From an uncultured Pseudomonadota bacterium (GTDB taxonomy: Bacteria > Pseudomonadota > Gammaproteobacteria > Steroidobacterales > Steroidobacteraceae), in contig CAILZL010000038.1 of NCBI GenBank assembly GCA_903838705.1, positions 1 through 64,000 on the forward strand: DNA of 64,000 nucleotides. Reading direction: 5' to 3'. The notes under the pieces were generated by a model. It searched no databases. It worked only from the letters and a program-made list of their open reading frames with translations, and was not told the origin of the DNA. Positions 53,075 through 63,066 of the stretch are shown here, one piece after another. Made by a program: the position numbers and the translations under genes. Each line of letters begins with the position of its first letter. Position 1 is the stretch's first letter.

Positions 53075-53911
53075 ATGTCAGAACACATGTCTCTTGCTAC
53101 CACCATTACTGCAGCCTTTGAACAGCGCATGCAGTTCTCATCAAAAAACGCACCTGACGAAGTGCGCGTTGCTGTAGATCAGTCTCTTCAATTGCTGGAT
53201 AGCGGCAAAGTGCGCGTTGCAGAAAAAGTGGACGGTAACTGGCGCGTCAACGAGTGGCTCAAAAAAGCGGTATTGCTGTCATTCCGACTGAATGACAACG
53301 CACCTATGTCAGCAGGCGGCTTCACTCAGTTCTATGACAAGGTGCCCAGCAAGTACGCCAGTTATGACGCCGCAAGGTTCGCGGCCGAAGGTGTCCGTGT
53401 CGTTCCTCCTGCCGTCGCACGCCGAGGTTCATTCATTGCACCTAATGCGATCCTTATGCCCTCCTATGTCAACATCGGCGCATACGTTGGCGAAGGCACA
53501 ATGGTTGACACCTGGGCCACCGTCGGTTCATGCGCCCAGATCGGCAAAAATGTTCACCTGTCAGGTGGCGTGGGCATCGGTGGTGTACTGGAACCGCTTC
53601 AAGCCAGCCCGACCATCATTGAAGATAACTGCTTCATCGGTGCACGATCAGAAATTGTGGAAGGTGTGATTATTGAAGAAGGTTCAGTCATTTCCATGGG
53701 TGTATTCATTGGTCAGAGCACCAAGATCTATGACCGAACCACCAGAGAAATCATCATGGGACGCGTACCGGCAGGCTCTGTCGTGGTCTCTGGTAACCTG
53801 CCATCAAAAGATGGGACACACAGTCTTTACTGCGCTGTGATCGTCAAACGTGTTGATGCGCAGACACGCGCCAAGACATCCTTGAACGAGTTACTGCGCA
53901 CCGCAGATTAA
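53075..53911 (+). CDS. dapD: 2,3,4,5-tetrahydropyridine-2,6-dicarboxylate N-succinyltransferase
   Basis: [37 protein letters not shown]. Confidence 0.97.
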   Translation: MSEHMSLATTITAAFEQRMQFSSKNAPDEVRVAVDQSLQLLDSGKVRVAEKVDGNWRVNEWLKKAVLLSFRLNDNAPMSAGGFTQFYDKVPSKYASYDAARFAAEGVRVVPPAVARRGSFIAPNAILMPSYVNIGAYVGEGTMVDTWATVGSCAQIGKNVHLSGGVGIGGVLEPLQASPTIIEDNCFIGARSEIVEGVIIEEGSVISMGVFIGQSTKIYDRTTREIIMGRVPAGSVVVSGNLPSKDGTHSLYCAVIVKRVDAQTRAKTSLNELLRTAD

Positions 53912-54027
53912 TGATTTTTATTTCCACCCTCACCGGCATTAAGATGGGTTGAACAAGAATGAAGCAATCTATATTGCCTCATCCTCGGATTGACCCAAAA
54001 CCTGCACTTACATCACGCATTGAACAC

Positions 54028-54061
54028 ACTCATGAAGCAGATTTGCTTCATGAGTATTTTT
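54028..54061 (+). terminator. Rho-independent terminator after dapD
   Basis: Perfect 12-bp stem actcatgaagca-gatt-tgcttcatgagt followed by atttttt-like tract. Confidence 0.85.
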
Positions 54062-54282
54062 GCATTGCAACTTATTGCATATCACAGTTTTCAACTTCAC
54101 ATATCTTGACCTTCCTCAGTCTCTGCGTCCTTGATTGAAATGAAACAACAGACTGAAACATGCCTCTCTTTACTTTGTGGTATTTACTCAGTTCTAGCAA
54201 TGCACAAATTGAACCGTATTAGAATGACCACAAATATTGTTCATATCCAACTCGATAAGCATATTCAGGTGGCGGAGTAGCA

Positions 54283-57200
54283 ATGCGTCTCGTTGAAAGC
54301 TCTATGCGGCGGCCGTTCACAGTAATTGTCCTGATTGTCGCATTATTACTGGCCTCAGGATTTGCCATTAAAAAAATGGCCAGGGACGCATTTCCAACCC
54401 TGAATGTTCCAACCATCTATGTGGCCCAACCCTACGGCGGCATGGATCCATCACAAATGGAAGGCTATCTGACCTACTATTATGAATATCATTTTCTCTA
54501 CATCACCGGCATTGAGCACGTCGAATCCAAGTCAATTCAGGGCGCAGCACTAATCAAGCTGCAATTCTATCCTGGCACTGACATGAATCAGGCCATGGCC
54601 GAAACCGTAGCCTATGTAAATCGTGCGCGAGCATTCATGCCTGCAGGTACAGTCCCACCGTTTATCACCCGTTTTGATGCAGGTAGCGTTCCAGTAGGTA
54701 ACTTGGTTTTCACCAGCGAAAATCATACCGTAGGGGAAATGCAGGATGCCGCACTGAACAAGGTACGCCCTCTATTTGCCACATTGCCTGGAGTATCAGC
54801 ACCTCCACCATTTGGTGGCAGCGCACGCACTATCCTGATCAATGTCAAACCTGATCGCATGCGTGAATACAACGTCACACCGGATGAGATCGTGTCGGCA
54901 CTGAATACAGCTAACACAATCTCACCCTCAGGTAACATGACCCTAGGCGACAGTTACCCGATGGTTCCACTAAATTCCGTGGTAACAAACATCAAGGATC
55001 TGGAAGGAGTACCCATCAAGCCTGGTGTATATCCGGCAGTCTTTGTACGTGATGTGGCTGAAATTGTAGATGGTTCAGATACCGTAACCAGTTATGCACT
55101 AGTGAACGGCCATCGTACAGTTTATATACCTGTTACCAAACGTGCCGATGCATCCACCTTAACCGTTGTAAACCTAGTCAAGGCTAGCCTGCCAAAATTT
55201 CAGGCGGCAGTGCCAGACGGCATCTCGGTGAGTTACGAGTTTGATCAATCACCCTATGTCACCAGAGCTATTTACGGATTGAGCATGGAAGCCATACTTG
55301 GCTCCTTGTTGTCCGGTTTGATGGTACTGCTTTTCTTACGCGACTGGCGCAGTGCACTGGTGGTTGTCATAAATATTCCGATTGCACTGCTAGGTGCGCT
55401 ACTTGCTCTCTGGCTTACAGGTCAAACCATCAATCTTATGACATTAGGTGGCTTGGCATTAGCAGTTGGCATTCTGGTAGACATGTCCACTGTTGCCATT
55501 GAAAACATCCATTCCCATATCGCCAAGGGTAAACCTTTGGCTATAGCAGTTGCAGACGCGAGCAATGAAGTCTCTCTGCCTCTGTTTATTGCCATGTTAT
55601 GTGTGTTATCGGTATTCATTCCCTCCCTATTCATGGAAGGAGCAAGTCATGCATTGTTTATACCACTGGCTTTAGCGGTAGGTTTCGCCATGCTGTTTGC
55701 ATATATTCTGGCCAGCACACTGGTACCAGTTATTTCCACCTGGGTCTTACCTGATCATCGGAAAGTTGACCTATCACACCATAGAGGCTTCAAAACCCTT
55801 CAATCCAGATACAAAAAAATACTAGAGCTTTCGTTGTCCGTTCGGTGGCAAACATTTGCCATCTACTTGGCTCTCAGCATAAGCACGATTTACCTGGTTG
55901 GTGGAAACTTGGGAACAGAAGTTTTCCCTAAAGTTGATAGCCAGCAATTACAGATTCACATGCGTGCCCCAACAGGCACCAGAGTGGAAAAAACTGAAGA
56001 ATTAGCATTGCAGGCACTAAACATCATTAGAAATAAAGTCGGCACGGATAAGGTGGAGATTGATCTGGCTTTTGTCGGAGTACATGCACCCAACTATCCG
56101 ATCAATCTTGTATATCAATGGAATGGCGGACCAGAAGAAGGAGTTTTGCAAGTGCAGCTCAAAGACAAATCCGGGGTTAATATCCCGGCGCTACGAGAAG
56201 AACTGCGCGGAGAATTTTCCAAAAAACTCCCAGATGTCTCTTTTTCATTTGAACCCAGTGACCTTATCAGTAAGGTAATGAGTTTCGGTGCAAACACACC
56301 AATTGAGATTGACTTTGGTGGCACAAAACTTTCTGACGATCGAGAATTTGCAGAAAAGGTACGTACCGAGTTGATCAAACTACCTGAACTTCGCGACCTG
56401 CAATTTGGGCAGACACTCGATTACCCCACCTTAAAGGTTGACATTGATCGAGAGAAAGCAGGACTGATGGGGGTCAGGACTTCTGAGATGGCACGCTCTC
56501 TGACTACGGCAACTGCATCCAGCCGTTTCACAACACCAATTTACTGGGCAGACCCCGCAAGTGGAGTGTCATATCAGCTACAGGTCCAAATTCCAAAATC
56601 ACAGATGAACTCATTTGAGGAAATCAAGAATATTCCAGTCGGCAGCCATGCCAATCAATCAATTCTGCTGCGCTCAGTAGCTGAGGTGAGCACAGGCAAT
56701 GCCGTAGGCGAATATGATCGATACAACATGCAACGATTCGTTTCATTGACTGCAAATATTGAAGGCAGCGATCTGGGTCATGTTGCACAGAAGATAAATG
56801 AAGCCATCAAAGTAGCTGGCACCCCACCCACTGGAGTAAATGTCACCGTCCGTGGGCAAGTGCCCATTATGAACTCGCTATTCAAAAGCCTGCAGAGTGG
56901 ATTATGGCTGGCGATTCTTGTCATCTTCCTTCTATTGATAGCTAACTTCCAATCGCTACAGCTGGCGCTAGCAATAACTTTGACCACGCCTGCCGTCGTA
57001 GCTGGGGTTACATTGGCGCTGCAAATAACAGACACAACCGTCAATATTCAATCTTTCATGGGCGCGATCATGGCGATCGGCGTCGCCGTGGCAAATGCAA
57101 TTTTGCTCGTTAGCTTTGCTGAGCGCAGCCGCATAACAGGACTAAGCGCCAGTTCTGCTGCGATAGAAGCGGCCTGCAGTCGCCTGCGTCCAATTCTTAT

Positions 57201-57450
57201 GACCTCACTTGCTATGATTGCAGGTATGGTGCCGATGGCTCTTGGGCTGGGAGAAAGCGGTGAACAAACTGCACCACTCGGCCGTGCAGTGATCGGTGGG
57301 CTGGTCGCTGCCACTCTGACGACTCTGTTGGTACTACCCGCAATCTTTGTCACTCTGCGCAACAAAGCAAGCTTCGAATCTCCCTCGCTGGATCCTTATG
57401 ATCCATTGAGTAGCAAGTATGTTCCCCCCACTACAACTGAGTTAGGTTGA
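54283..57450 (+). CDS. RND-superfamily efflux permease with non-canonical TM4/TM10 residues
   Basis: 1055 aa; LALAVGILVDMSTVAIENIHSHI and MAIGVAVANAILLVSFAER; RND architecture. Confidence 0.93.
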   Translation: MRLVESSMRRPFTVIVLIVALLLASGFAIKKMARDAFPTLNVPTIYVAQPYGGMDPSQMEGYLTYYYEYHFLYITGIEHVESKSIQGAALIKLQFYPGTDMNQAMAETVAYVNRARAFMPAGTVPPFITRFDAGSVPVGNLVFTSENHTVGEMQDAALNKVRPLFATLPGVSAPPPFGGSARTILINVKPDRMREYNVTPDEIVSALNTANTISPSGNMTLGDSYPMVPLNSVVTNIKDLEGVPIKPGVYPAVFVRDVAEIVDGSDTVTSYALVNGHRTVYIPVTKRADASTLTVVNLVKASLPKFQAAVPDGISVSYEFDQSPYVTRAIYGLSMEAILGSLLSGLMVLLFLRDWRSALVVVINIPIALLGALLALWLTGQTINLMTLGGLALAVGILVDMSTVAIENIHSHIAKGKPLAIAVADASNEVSLPLFIAMLCVLSVFIPSLFMEGASHALFIPLALAVGFAMLFAYILASTLVPVISTWVLPDHRKVDLSHHRGFKTLQSRYKKILELSLSVRWQTFAIYLALSISTIYLVGGNLGTEVFPKVDSQQLQIHMRAPTGTRVEKTEELALQALNIIRNKVGTDKVEIDLAFVGVHAPNYPINLVYQWNGGPEEGVLQVQLKDKSGVNIPALREELRGEFSKKLPDVSFSFEPSDLISKVMSFGANTPIEIDFGGTKLSDDREFAEKVRTELIKLPELRDLQFGQTLDYPTLKVDIDREKAGLMGVRTSEMARSLTTATASSRFTTPIYWADPASGVSYQLQVQIPKSQMNSFEEIKNIPVGSHANQSILLRSVAEVSTGNAVGEYDRYNMQRFVSLTANIEGSDLGHVAQKINEAIKVAGTPPTGVNVTVRGQVPIMNSLFKSLQSGLWLAILVIFLLLIANFQSLQLALAITLTTPAVVAGVTLALQITDTTVNIQSFMGAIMAIGVAVANAILLVSFAERSRITGLSASSAAIEAACSRLRPILMTSLAMIAGMVPMALGLGESGEQTAPLGRAVIGGLVAATLTTLLVLPAIFVTLRNKASFESPSLDPYDPLSSKYVPPTTTELG

Positions 57451-57461
57451 AATATAAAACC

Positions 57462-58523
57462 ATGAAAATCTATATTCTCAAATTCCTGCTCAAAACTTTT
57501 ACCCTTTTACTTTTTGCCATTAGCATAAGTTATGCTCAAACACCTTCCACAGCCATTACTGTAGAAGTCACAAAACCGACACGGGGTGGTGTGAGTCGTA
57601 TTATAACTCTCCCGGGCAACCTGAAGGCATTTGAGGAAGTGACGCTGTATGCCAAGGTGGGCGGCTACCTGAAGAACATTCAAGTAGACAAAGGTGACAG
57701 CATTAAAGCTGGCGCTCTGATCGCCGAACTAGAAGCACCCGAACTCAGTGCTGACCTAACTCGCTATCGCGCTGAAGCTACAGCGGCCAAAGCCGAGTAT
57801 GAACGTATGCAACAAGCTATTCAGCAAGCTCCAGACCTAGTCATGCCACTGGAACTAGACCGCACCAAGGGAAAATATGAAGTGGCACAGGCCAATGTAC
57901 AAAGAAATCAGACTCTACTTGGCTATGCACGTATCACGGCACCGTTTTCAGGCGTAATCACCAAGCGGTATGCAGATCAAGGTGCCTTCATCCCGGCAGC
58001 ATCTGCAGGAAGTAATGCACAAAGCGCAGCGATAGTTACGATGATGAATTTCAATAAAGTCCGAATTCAGACAGCCGTACCTGCCGCCGAATCAGCGCTG
58101 ATCAAGAAAGGCCTTCCCGTAAAATTTACTATAGAAGGCTTAGCCGGTCGCAATTTTGAAAGCAGTATCAGCAGGTATTCATACGCTCTGGATGAATCCA
58201 ATCATACCATGCAGGCCGAGATTGAATATGACAATCCAAAACTGGAATTGCGTCCCGGCATGTATGCCTCAGTTAAAATTGGCATTGAACGTCATGAAAA
58301 TGCTTTATTGATCCCCACCAGTGCACTAGTCATGGAAAAGACGAATGCATTTACATATATAGTCTCAGGTGGAACCGCAAAAAAAATGCCATTAAAGATA
58401 GGCTTTAATGATGGAATCCATGTTGAAGTGATAGATGGCATTACAACTGATGACAGTGTCATCTTGCCCGGCAAGAAAAGCATTGGTGACGGAATTGCAG
58501 TCCAGATTTTGGAGGCAAAATGA
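57462..58523 (+). CDS. RND efflux periplasmic adaptor (MFP)
   Basis: VTLYAKVGGYLKNIQVDKGDSIKAGALIAELEAPEL; ATG at 57462 follows permease stop. Confidence 0.92.
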   Translation: MKIYILKFLLKTFTLLLFAISISYAQTPSTAITVEVTKPTRGGVSRIITLPGNLKAFEEVTLYAKVGGYLKNIQVDKGDSIKAGALIAELEAPELSADLTRYRAEATAAKAEYERMQQAIQQAPDLVMPLELDRTKGKYEVAQANVQRNQTLLGYARITAPFSGVITKRYADQGAFIPAASAGSNAQSAAIVTMMNFNKVRIQTAVPAAESALIKKGLPVKFTIEGLAGRNFESSISRYSYALDESNHTMQAEIEYDNPKLELRPGMYASVKIGIERHENALLIPTSALVMEKTNAFTYIVSGGTAKKMPLKIGFNDGIHVEVIDGITTDDSVILPGKKSIGDGIAVQILEAK

Positions 58524-59863
58524 CCTGCGCTTGTCCAATGAGAAAAGCATGTCTTGGCAGCATCTTGCCACTTCTTTTGCTAAATAATATGTTACTTGCA
58601 CAAAGCCCAATCACCACTCAACCATATCTTATTGACCTTGCCACCACACTACAGTTAGCAAGAGCTCAAAACCTAGATATCCAGATAGCGAAAGCACAAC
58701 TTGAAGAGGCACAGGCCAATTATGGCATTGCAACATCAAAGTTTCTGCCATGGCTTACTGCGGGCTTCAGCTGGCGTCGTCATGAAGGCCGCACTCAGGC
58801 AGTTGATGGAACCCTGATTGACACCAACAAGCAAAGCATGAGCCTTGGCCCCTCCATTACTGCCCAGGTAGATCTGGGCGATGCCATCTTTACCACAATG
58901 GCGTCAAAGCAAATGATTACCGCTTCCGATGCTGCGCTTGGCTTACAACAACAAGACTCATCGCTGGCCGCTGTTAAAGCCTACTTTGATCTACTCAAAG
59001 CACAGGCCCTGATTGAGGTTCAGCAACAAGCCCTAAGGGTGTCCGAAACATACCAGCAGCAAATATCTGCAGGGGTTACTGCTGGCGTAGTCTTTAAAGG
59101 TGATGAGTTGCGCATCCAGACACAAACGGAACGTTTTCGCATGAATGTTACGCAGGCAGAGCAGTTACAAGCTGTTCAATCGACCCGTCTGGCGGAGTAT
59201 TTACATCTCAATCCCGGCATCTCGCTGGTAACTCAGAGCAAGGAATTGATTCCAATCGAGCTTATCAATCCAAGCAGCACTATCGAGCAACTAATACCGA
59301 AGGCTCTTGATGCCAGTCCGGAAGTCAAGCAATCAGAGGCTCTTGCCGAAGCTGCTCTCACGAACAAGAAGAACACTGTATATGGCCCACTGATTCCTAC
59401 CGTTGGCGCACAAGTATTTATGGGTGAGTTGGGGGGCGGTAAAAATAGCGCTAGTAGCAATTACGGCAATTCAAAAGACTATGCTTTTGGTCTAAGCTGG
59501 CGCCTTGGCCCCGGCGGGCTGTTCGATTTTATGAGAATAAAAGCCAGCGACGCACGATTGAATGCAGCCAAATTGAAATTGGAAAAGACGAGCGAAAGCA
59601 TAAAACGCCAGGTAATTGATGCTCAGATTCGTATTCAATCATTAACTAAACAACTTAGCAGTAGCCGCATTACTGTCAGCTCTGCAAATGAGGCCTTGCG
59701 CCTGACTCGTGAGCGCAAGGAGCTGGGTGTCGGTATTGTTCTGGAATTCATTCAGGCACAACAGGAAGTTGTTCGCTCTCAAGAAGAATATATAGGCGTG
59801 ATTACTGAATACAACAAGGCTCAATACGAGCTCAGCAAGCTGCTTGGCCAATTGCAGAAGTAA
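58520..59863 (+). CDS. TolC-family outer membrane efflux protein
   Basis: Two OEP-like halves; overlaps MFP stop; third gene of RND operon. Confidence 0.9.
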   Translation: MTCACPMRKACLGSILPLLLLNNMLLAQSPITTQPYLIDLATTLQLARAQNLDIQIAKAQLEEAQANYGIATSKFLPWLTAGFSWRRHEGRTQAVDGTLIDTNKQSMSLGPSITAQVDLGDAIFTTMASKQMITASDAALGLQQQDSSLAAVKAYFDLLKAQALIEVQQQALRVSETYQQQISAGVTAGVVFKGDELRIQTQTERFRMNVTQAEQLQAVQSTRLAEYLHLNPGISLVTQSKELIPIELINPSSTIEQLIPKALDASPEVKQSEALAEAALTNKKNTVYGPLIPTVGAQVFMGELGGGKNSASSNYGNSKDYAFGLSWRLGPGGLFDFMRIKASDARLNAAKLKLEKTSESIKRQVIDAQIRIQSLTKQLSSSRITVSSANEALRLTRERKELGVGIVLEFIQAQQEVVRSQEEYIGVITEYNKAQYELSKLLGQLQK

Positions 59864-59984
59864 GTAATCACCATCCCACTATATCGGTCAAGAAAAACTT
59901 TCAATCTATGCTTTATACAAGCCAGCGAAATCTTTATGATTATTGGAGCGTTCGATTGCAGAAAGATAGCTGTACTACAGATTC

Positions 59985-60944
59985 CTACCAGTTGATCTTC
60001 TTGCGGAACTGATACCGGATGTAGATAGCGATACCATTCATCGCCAGCGTCATGGCCAGCAAGACCGCACCCGCCGCCGCCGCATTGACCTGGAATGCCG
60101 CATCCGGACGTGATACCCAGTTAAACATCTGGATAGGCATAACCGTGAACGGATCACCCAGCCAGGTAAAGTTCACAAAGGGAAACTCACTACCGATAGG
60201 AGGTGTCGGCAGGAATGCAATGAACGCCAGTGCACCGATGGTAATGATGGGTGCCGTTTCACCGATGGCACGTGACAGACCGATAATCAGACCGGTAAGG
60301 ATACCGCCTGATGAGTAAGGCACCACATGATGCGCCGTCACTTCCCAGCGTGTTGCGCCCAGTGCATAGGCGGCTTCACGTATATTACGTGGCACAGACC
60401 GTATGGCTTCGCGGGAAGCCACAATCACGATGGGCAGAATCAGCAAAGCCAGTGTCAGACCCGCAGAGGCAATGCTCTGTCCTAACTCCAGCTTGTATAC
60501 AAACAATCCCAGTGCCAGCAATCCGTAGATAATGGAAGGCACACCAGCCAGATTGGTGACATTGATTTCAATGATGGCAGTGAACCAGTTTTTAGGCGCG
60601 TATTCTTCAAGATAGATTGCTGCCGCCACACCGATCGGCATGGCCACACACACAGTCACCAGCATTACAAGACAGGTGCCCACCCAGGCTGACAGAATTC
60701 CCGCTCGCGCAGCATTACGCGAAGGAAAGTTAGTGAAGAAATCCCAGCCGAAACGGGGCGCGCCGTCACGCACCAGATCCAGAAACAGCACTGCCAGCGT
60801 CAGCAACGAAGCAAACAGAATTGTCAGACCCAATATCACAAAAATCTGGTCGATCAGCTTGTGACGATGCAATGACTTCATTGCGGCATCGGCCACCAGC
60901 TTGCTTGGACGGTGCGAGGAAACAGTGTTATCAGCGCTCATCAA
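59985..60944 (-). CDS. pstA: Phosphate ABC transporter permease PstA
   Basis: Permease fold; VTNLAGVPSIIYGLLALGLFV; EAAYALGATRWEVTAHHVVPYSSGGILTGLIIGLSRAIGETAPI. Confidence 0.95.
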   Translation of the reverse strand: MMSADNTVSSHRPSKLVADAAMKSLHRHKLIDQIFVILGLTILFASLLTLAVLFLDLVRDGAPRFGWDFFTNFPSRNAARAGILSAWVGTCLVMLVTVCVAMPIGVAAAIYLEEYAPKNWFTAIIEINVTNLAGVPSIIYGLLALGLFVYKLELGQSIASAGLTLALLILPIVIVASREAIRSVPRNIREAAYALGATRWEVTAHHVVPYSSGGILTGLIIGLSRAIGETAPIITIGALAFIAFLPTPPIGSEFPFVNFTWLGDPFTVMPIQMFNWVSRPDAAFQVNAAAAGAVLLAMTLAMNGIAIYIRYQFRKKINW

Positions 60945-61897
60945 TACACCTCGCGGAAACGGCGAGTCAGCAGGAAGCCGCCGATATTGAACACCAGGGT
61001 GAGCAACATCAGCACAAGACCTGCCGCAAAAATGGACTGGTAGCCGATACTGTCATGCGGCAAATCGCCCAGACTCACCTGCACAATAAATGCAGTAATA
61101 GTCGCAGCTGACTGCGTTGGATCCCATGTCAGATTTGGCTGCAGTCCGGCGGCCACGGCGACCACCATCGTTTCGCCCACCGCACGCGAGATACCCAGAA
61201 TGTACGCAGCCGCTATGCCGGACAGGGCACCGGGCACCACCACACGAGTTGCCGTCTGGAAACGGGTTGCCCCCATGGCATAACTGCCTTCACGCATGTA
61301 CTTGGGCACCGCACGCATAGCATCCTCGCTGAGGGATGCGATATAGGGAATGATCATGATGCCAATCACCAGCCCCGGACTCAGCATATTGAAACCCGGA
61401 AGATTCGGCATGAGTTTTTGCAGGAAGGGTGTAACCATCATCAATGCGAAATAACCATATACAACAGTTGGCACTGCACCCAGCAATTCCAGCATCGGCT
61501 TGATTGTTTCACGGGTACGATGCGAAGCGAACTCACTGAGATATATTGCAATGATCGTTCCGCATGGGATGGCAAGTAGTAATGCCACCATGGTGGTAAC
61601 CAGGGTTCCTGCCACCAGCGGCAAAATACCGAAATGCGGATTATCGAACATCGGTGTCCAGAGTGTGTCCGTCAGGAATTCCTTCATCGACACCTTGGCA
61701 AAAAATGGCAAGGACTCAGTCACGAGAATAATTGCAATCGAGATGGTAACAAACACCGCCACCAGACCGGACGCCAGCAGCCCAAGCTCAATGATGCGGT
61801 CACGTGTTTTGCGCCACTTCAAACGCCGAAGATGATTCTGTGGAACGTACGTCTCTGGAGTGACCATGTGAGTTTCTTGCTTTGAAAAAGCGAACAA
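60941..61897 (-). CDS. pstC: Phosphate ABC transporter permease PstC
   Basis: LLGAVPTVVYGYFALMMVTP; GSYAMGATRFQTATRVVVPGALSGIAAAYILGISRAVGETM. Confidence 0.95.
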   Translation of the reverse strand: MFAFSKQETHMVTPETYVPQNHLRRLKWRKTRDRIIELGLLASGLVAVFVTISIAIILVTESLPFFAKVSMKEFLTDTLWTPMFDNPHFGILPLVAGTLVTTMVALLLAIPCGTIIAIYLSEFASHRTRETIKPMLELLGAVPTVVYGYFALMMVTPFLQKLMPNLPGFNMLSPGLVIGIMIIPYIASLSEDAMRAVPKYMREGSYAMGATRFQTATRVVVPGALSGIAAAYILGISRAVGETMVVAVAAGLQPNLTWDPTQSAATITAFIVQVSLGDLPHDSIGYQSIFAAGLVLMLLTLVFNIGGFLLTRRFREVY

Positions 61898-61986
61898 AAT
61901 TTTGCCCGCAAGTGTAACCCGACATAACAGTACGGGGTAAGACCTTTCAGCCCTACCCCGCCTGATTCAATCAAAACAACTGAAGC

Positions 61987-62985
61987 TTATTGCTTGGCTT
62001 CCAGCTTCAGCAGATCCTCCACTTTCAGACCCACTTTGGATTCACCACCAAAAACGGTACCAAGCTTGCCATTCTTGACGTGATCTTTGGCAGTCTGGTA
62101 TGCAGCGGCAGCCAGCGGGACATACTTCACTTCCTTCACGAGGCTGGAAGCATTGCTCAGATAGAAGTCGACGAAATCCTTGACCTCAGCCTTTTTCAAA
62201 CTATCGGCATTCACATAGATGAACAGGGGGCGTGACAACGGATTGTAAGAGCCATCCAGCACCGCAGCATCACTTGGCCCCACAGCCTGACCTGCGCTGT
62301 TTACGACTTTCAGGGCTTTCATCTTACCGGCATTAGCTGCGTAATAAGCAAATCCGAAGTAAGCCAAGGCGTTCTGATTCTGGGTCACACCCTGAACCAG
62401 CACGTTATCGTCTTCACTGGCAGTATAATCACCACGACTCGACTTGGCCTTGCCATTGACCGCTTCCGTGAAGTAATCAAAAGTGCCTGAGTCAGTACCA
62501 GGACCGAACAGGTTCAATGGCTGTTTTGGCCACTTGGCATTTACCTGATTCCAAGTCTTGATGCTGCCCTGTGCAGCGGGTTCCCACATCTTCTTCAACT
62601 CGGCAACGGTAATCTGATCAATCCAGGTAGCTTTTGGATTCACCACTACAGTCAGTGCATCATAAGCAATAGGCAACTCGATGTACTTGATGCCGGCGTC
62701 TTTACACACTTGCATTTCAGCAGCGAGAATTGGACGTGAGGCATCAGAAATGTCGGTTTCACCTTTGCAGAACTTCTTGAAGCCGCCACCTGTGCCTGCG
62801 ATACCCACCGTTACGTGCACCTTGCCACGCTTCTGAATCTGGAATTCCTCAGCCACCGCTTCGGTGATCGGGAACACAGTGCTGGAACCGTCAACTTTGA
62901 CAGTCTGGGCCTGAGCGGCAAACGGCACGGCACTCAGTCCGATCGTTGCCATCGACAGCAGGGCTGCCAGGGATTTAATATTCAT
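61987..62985 (-). CDS. pstS: Phosphate-binding protein PstS
   Basis: [44 protein letters not shown]. Confidence 0.95.
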   Translation of the reverse strand: MNIKSLAALLSMATIGLSAVPFAAQAQTVKVDGSSTVFPITEAVAEEFQIQKRGKVHVTVGIAGTGGGFKKFCKGETDISDASRPILAAEMQVCKDAGIKYIELPIAYDALTVVVNPKATWIDQITVAELKKMWEPAAQGSIKTWNQVNAKWPKQPLNLFGPGTDSGTFDYFTEAVNGKAKSSRGDYTASEDDNVLVQGVTQNQNALAYFGFAYYAANAGKMKALKVVNSAGQAVGPSDAAVLDGSYNPLSRPLFIYVNADSLKKAEVKDFVDFYLSNASSLVKEVKYVPLAAAAYQTAKDHVKNGKLGTVFGGESKVGLKVEDLLKLEAKQ

Positions 62986-63066
62986 TGAGCTTTCCTCTAA
63001 ATTCGGTTGGAAATGGCGTCCCTGCCAGTGTGAATCCTGTGTATTACAGTCAGATTACATTGTGAA

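Noticed and set aside
62986-63066. Possible Pho box upstream of pstS (CTGTAAT-like half-site)
   Set aside because: Only one half resembles CTGTCAT; the second half does not match, so not called.
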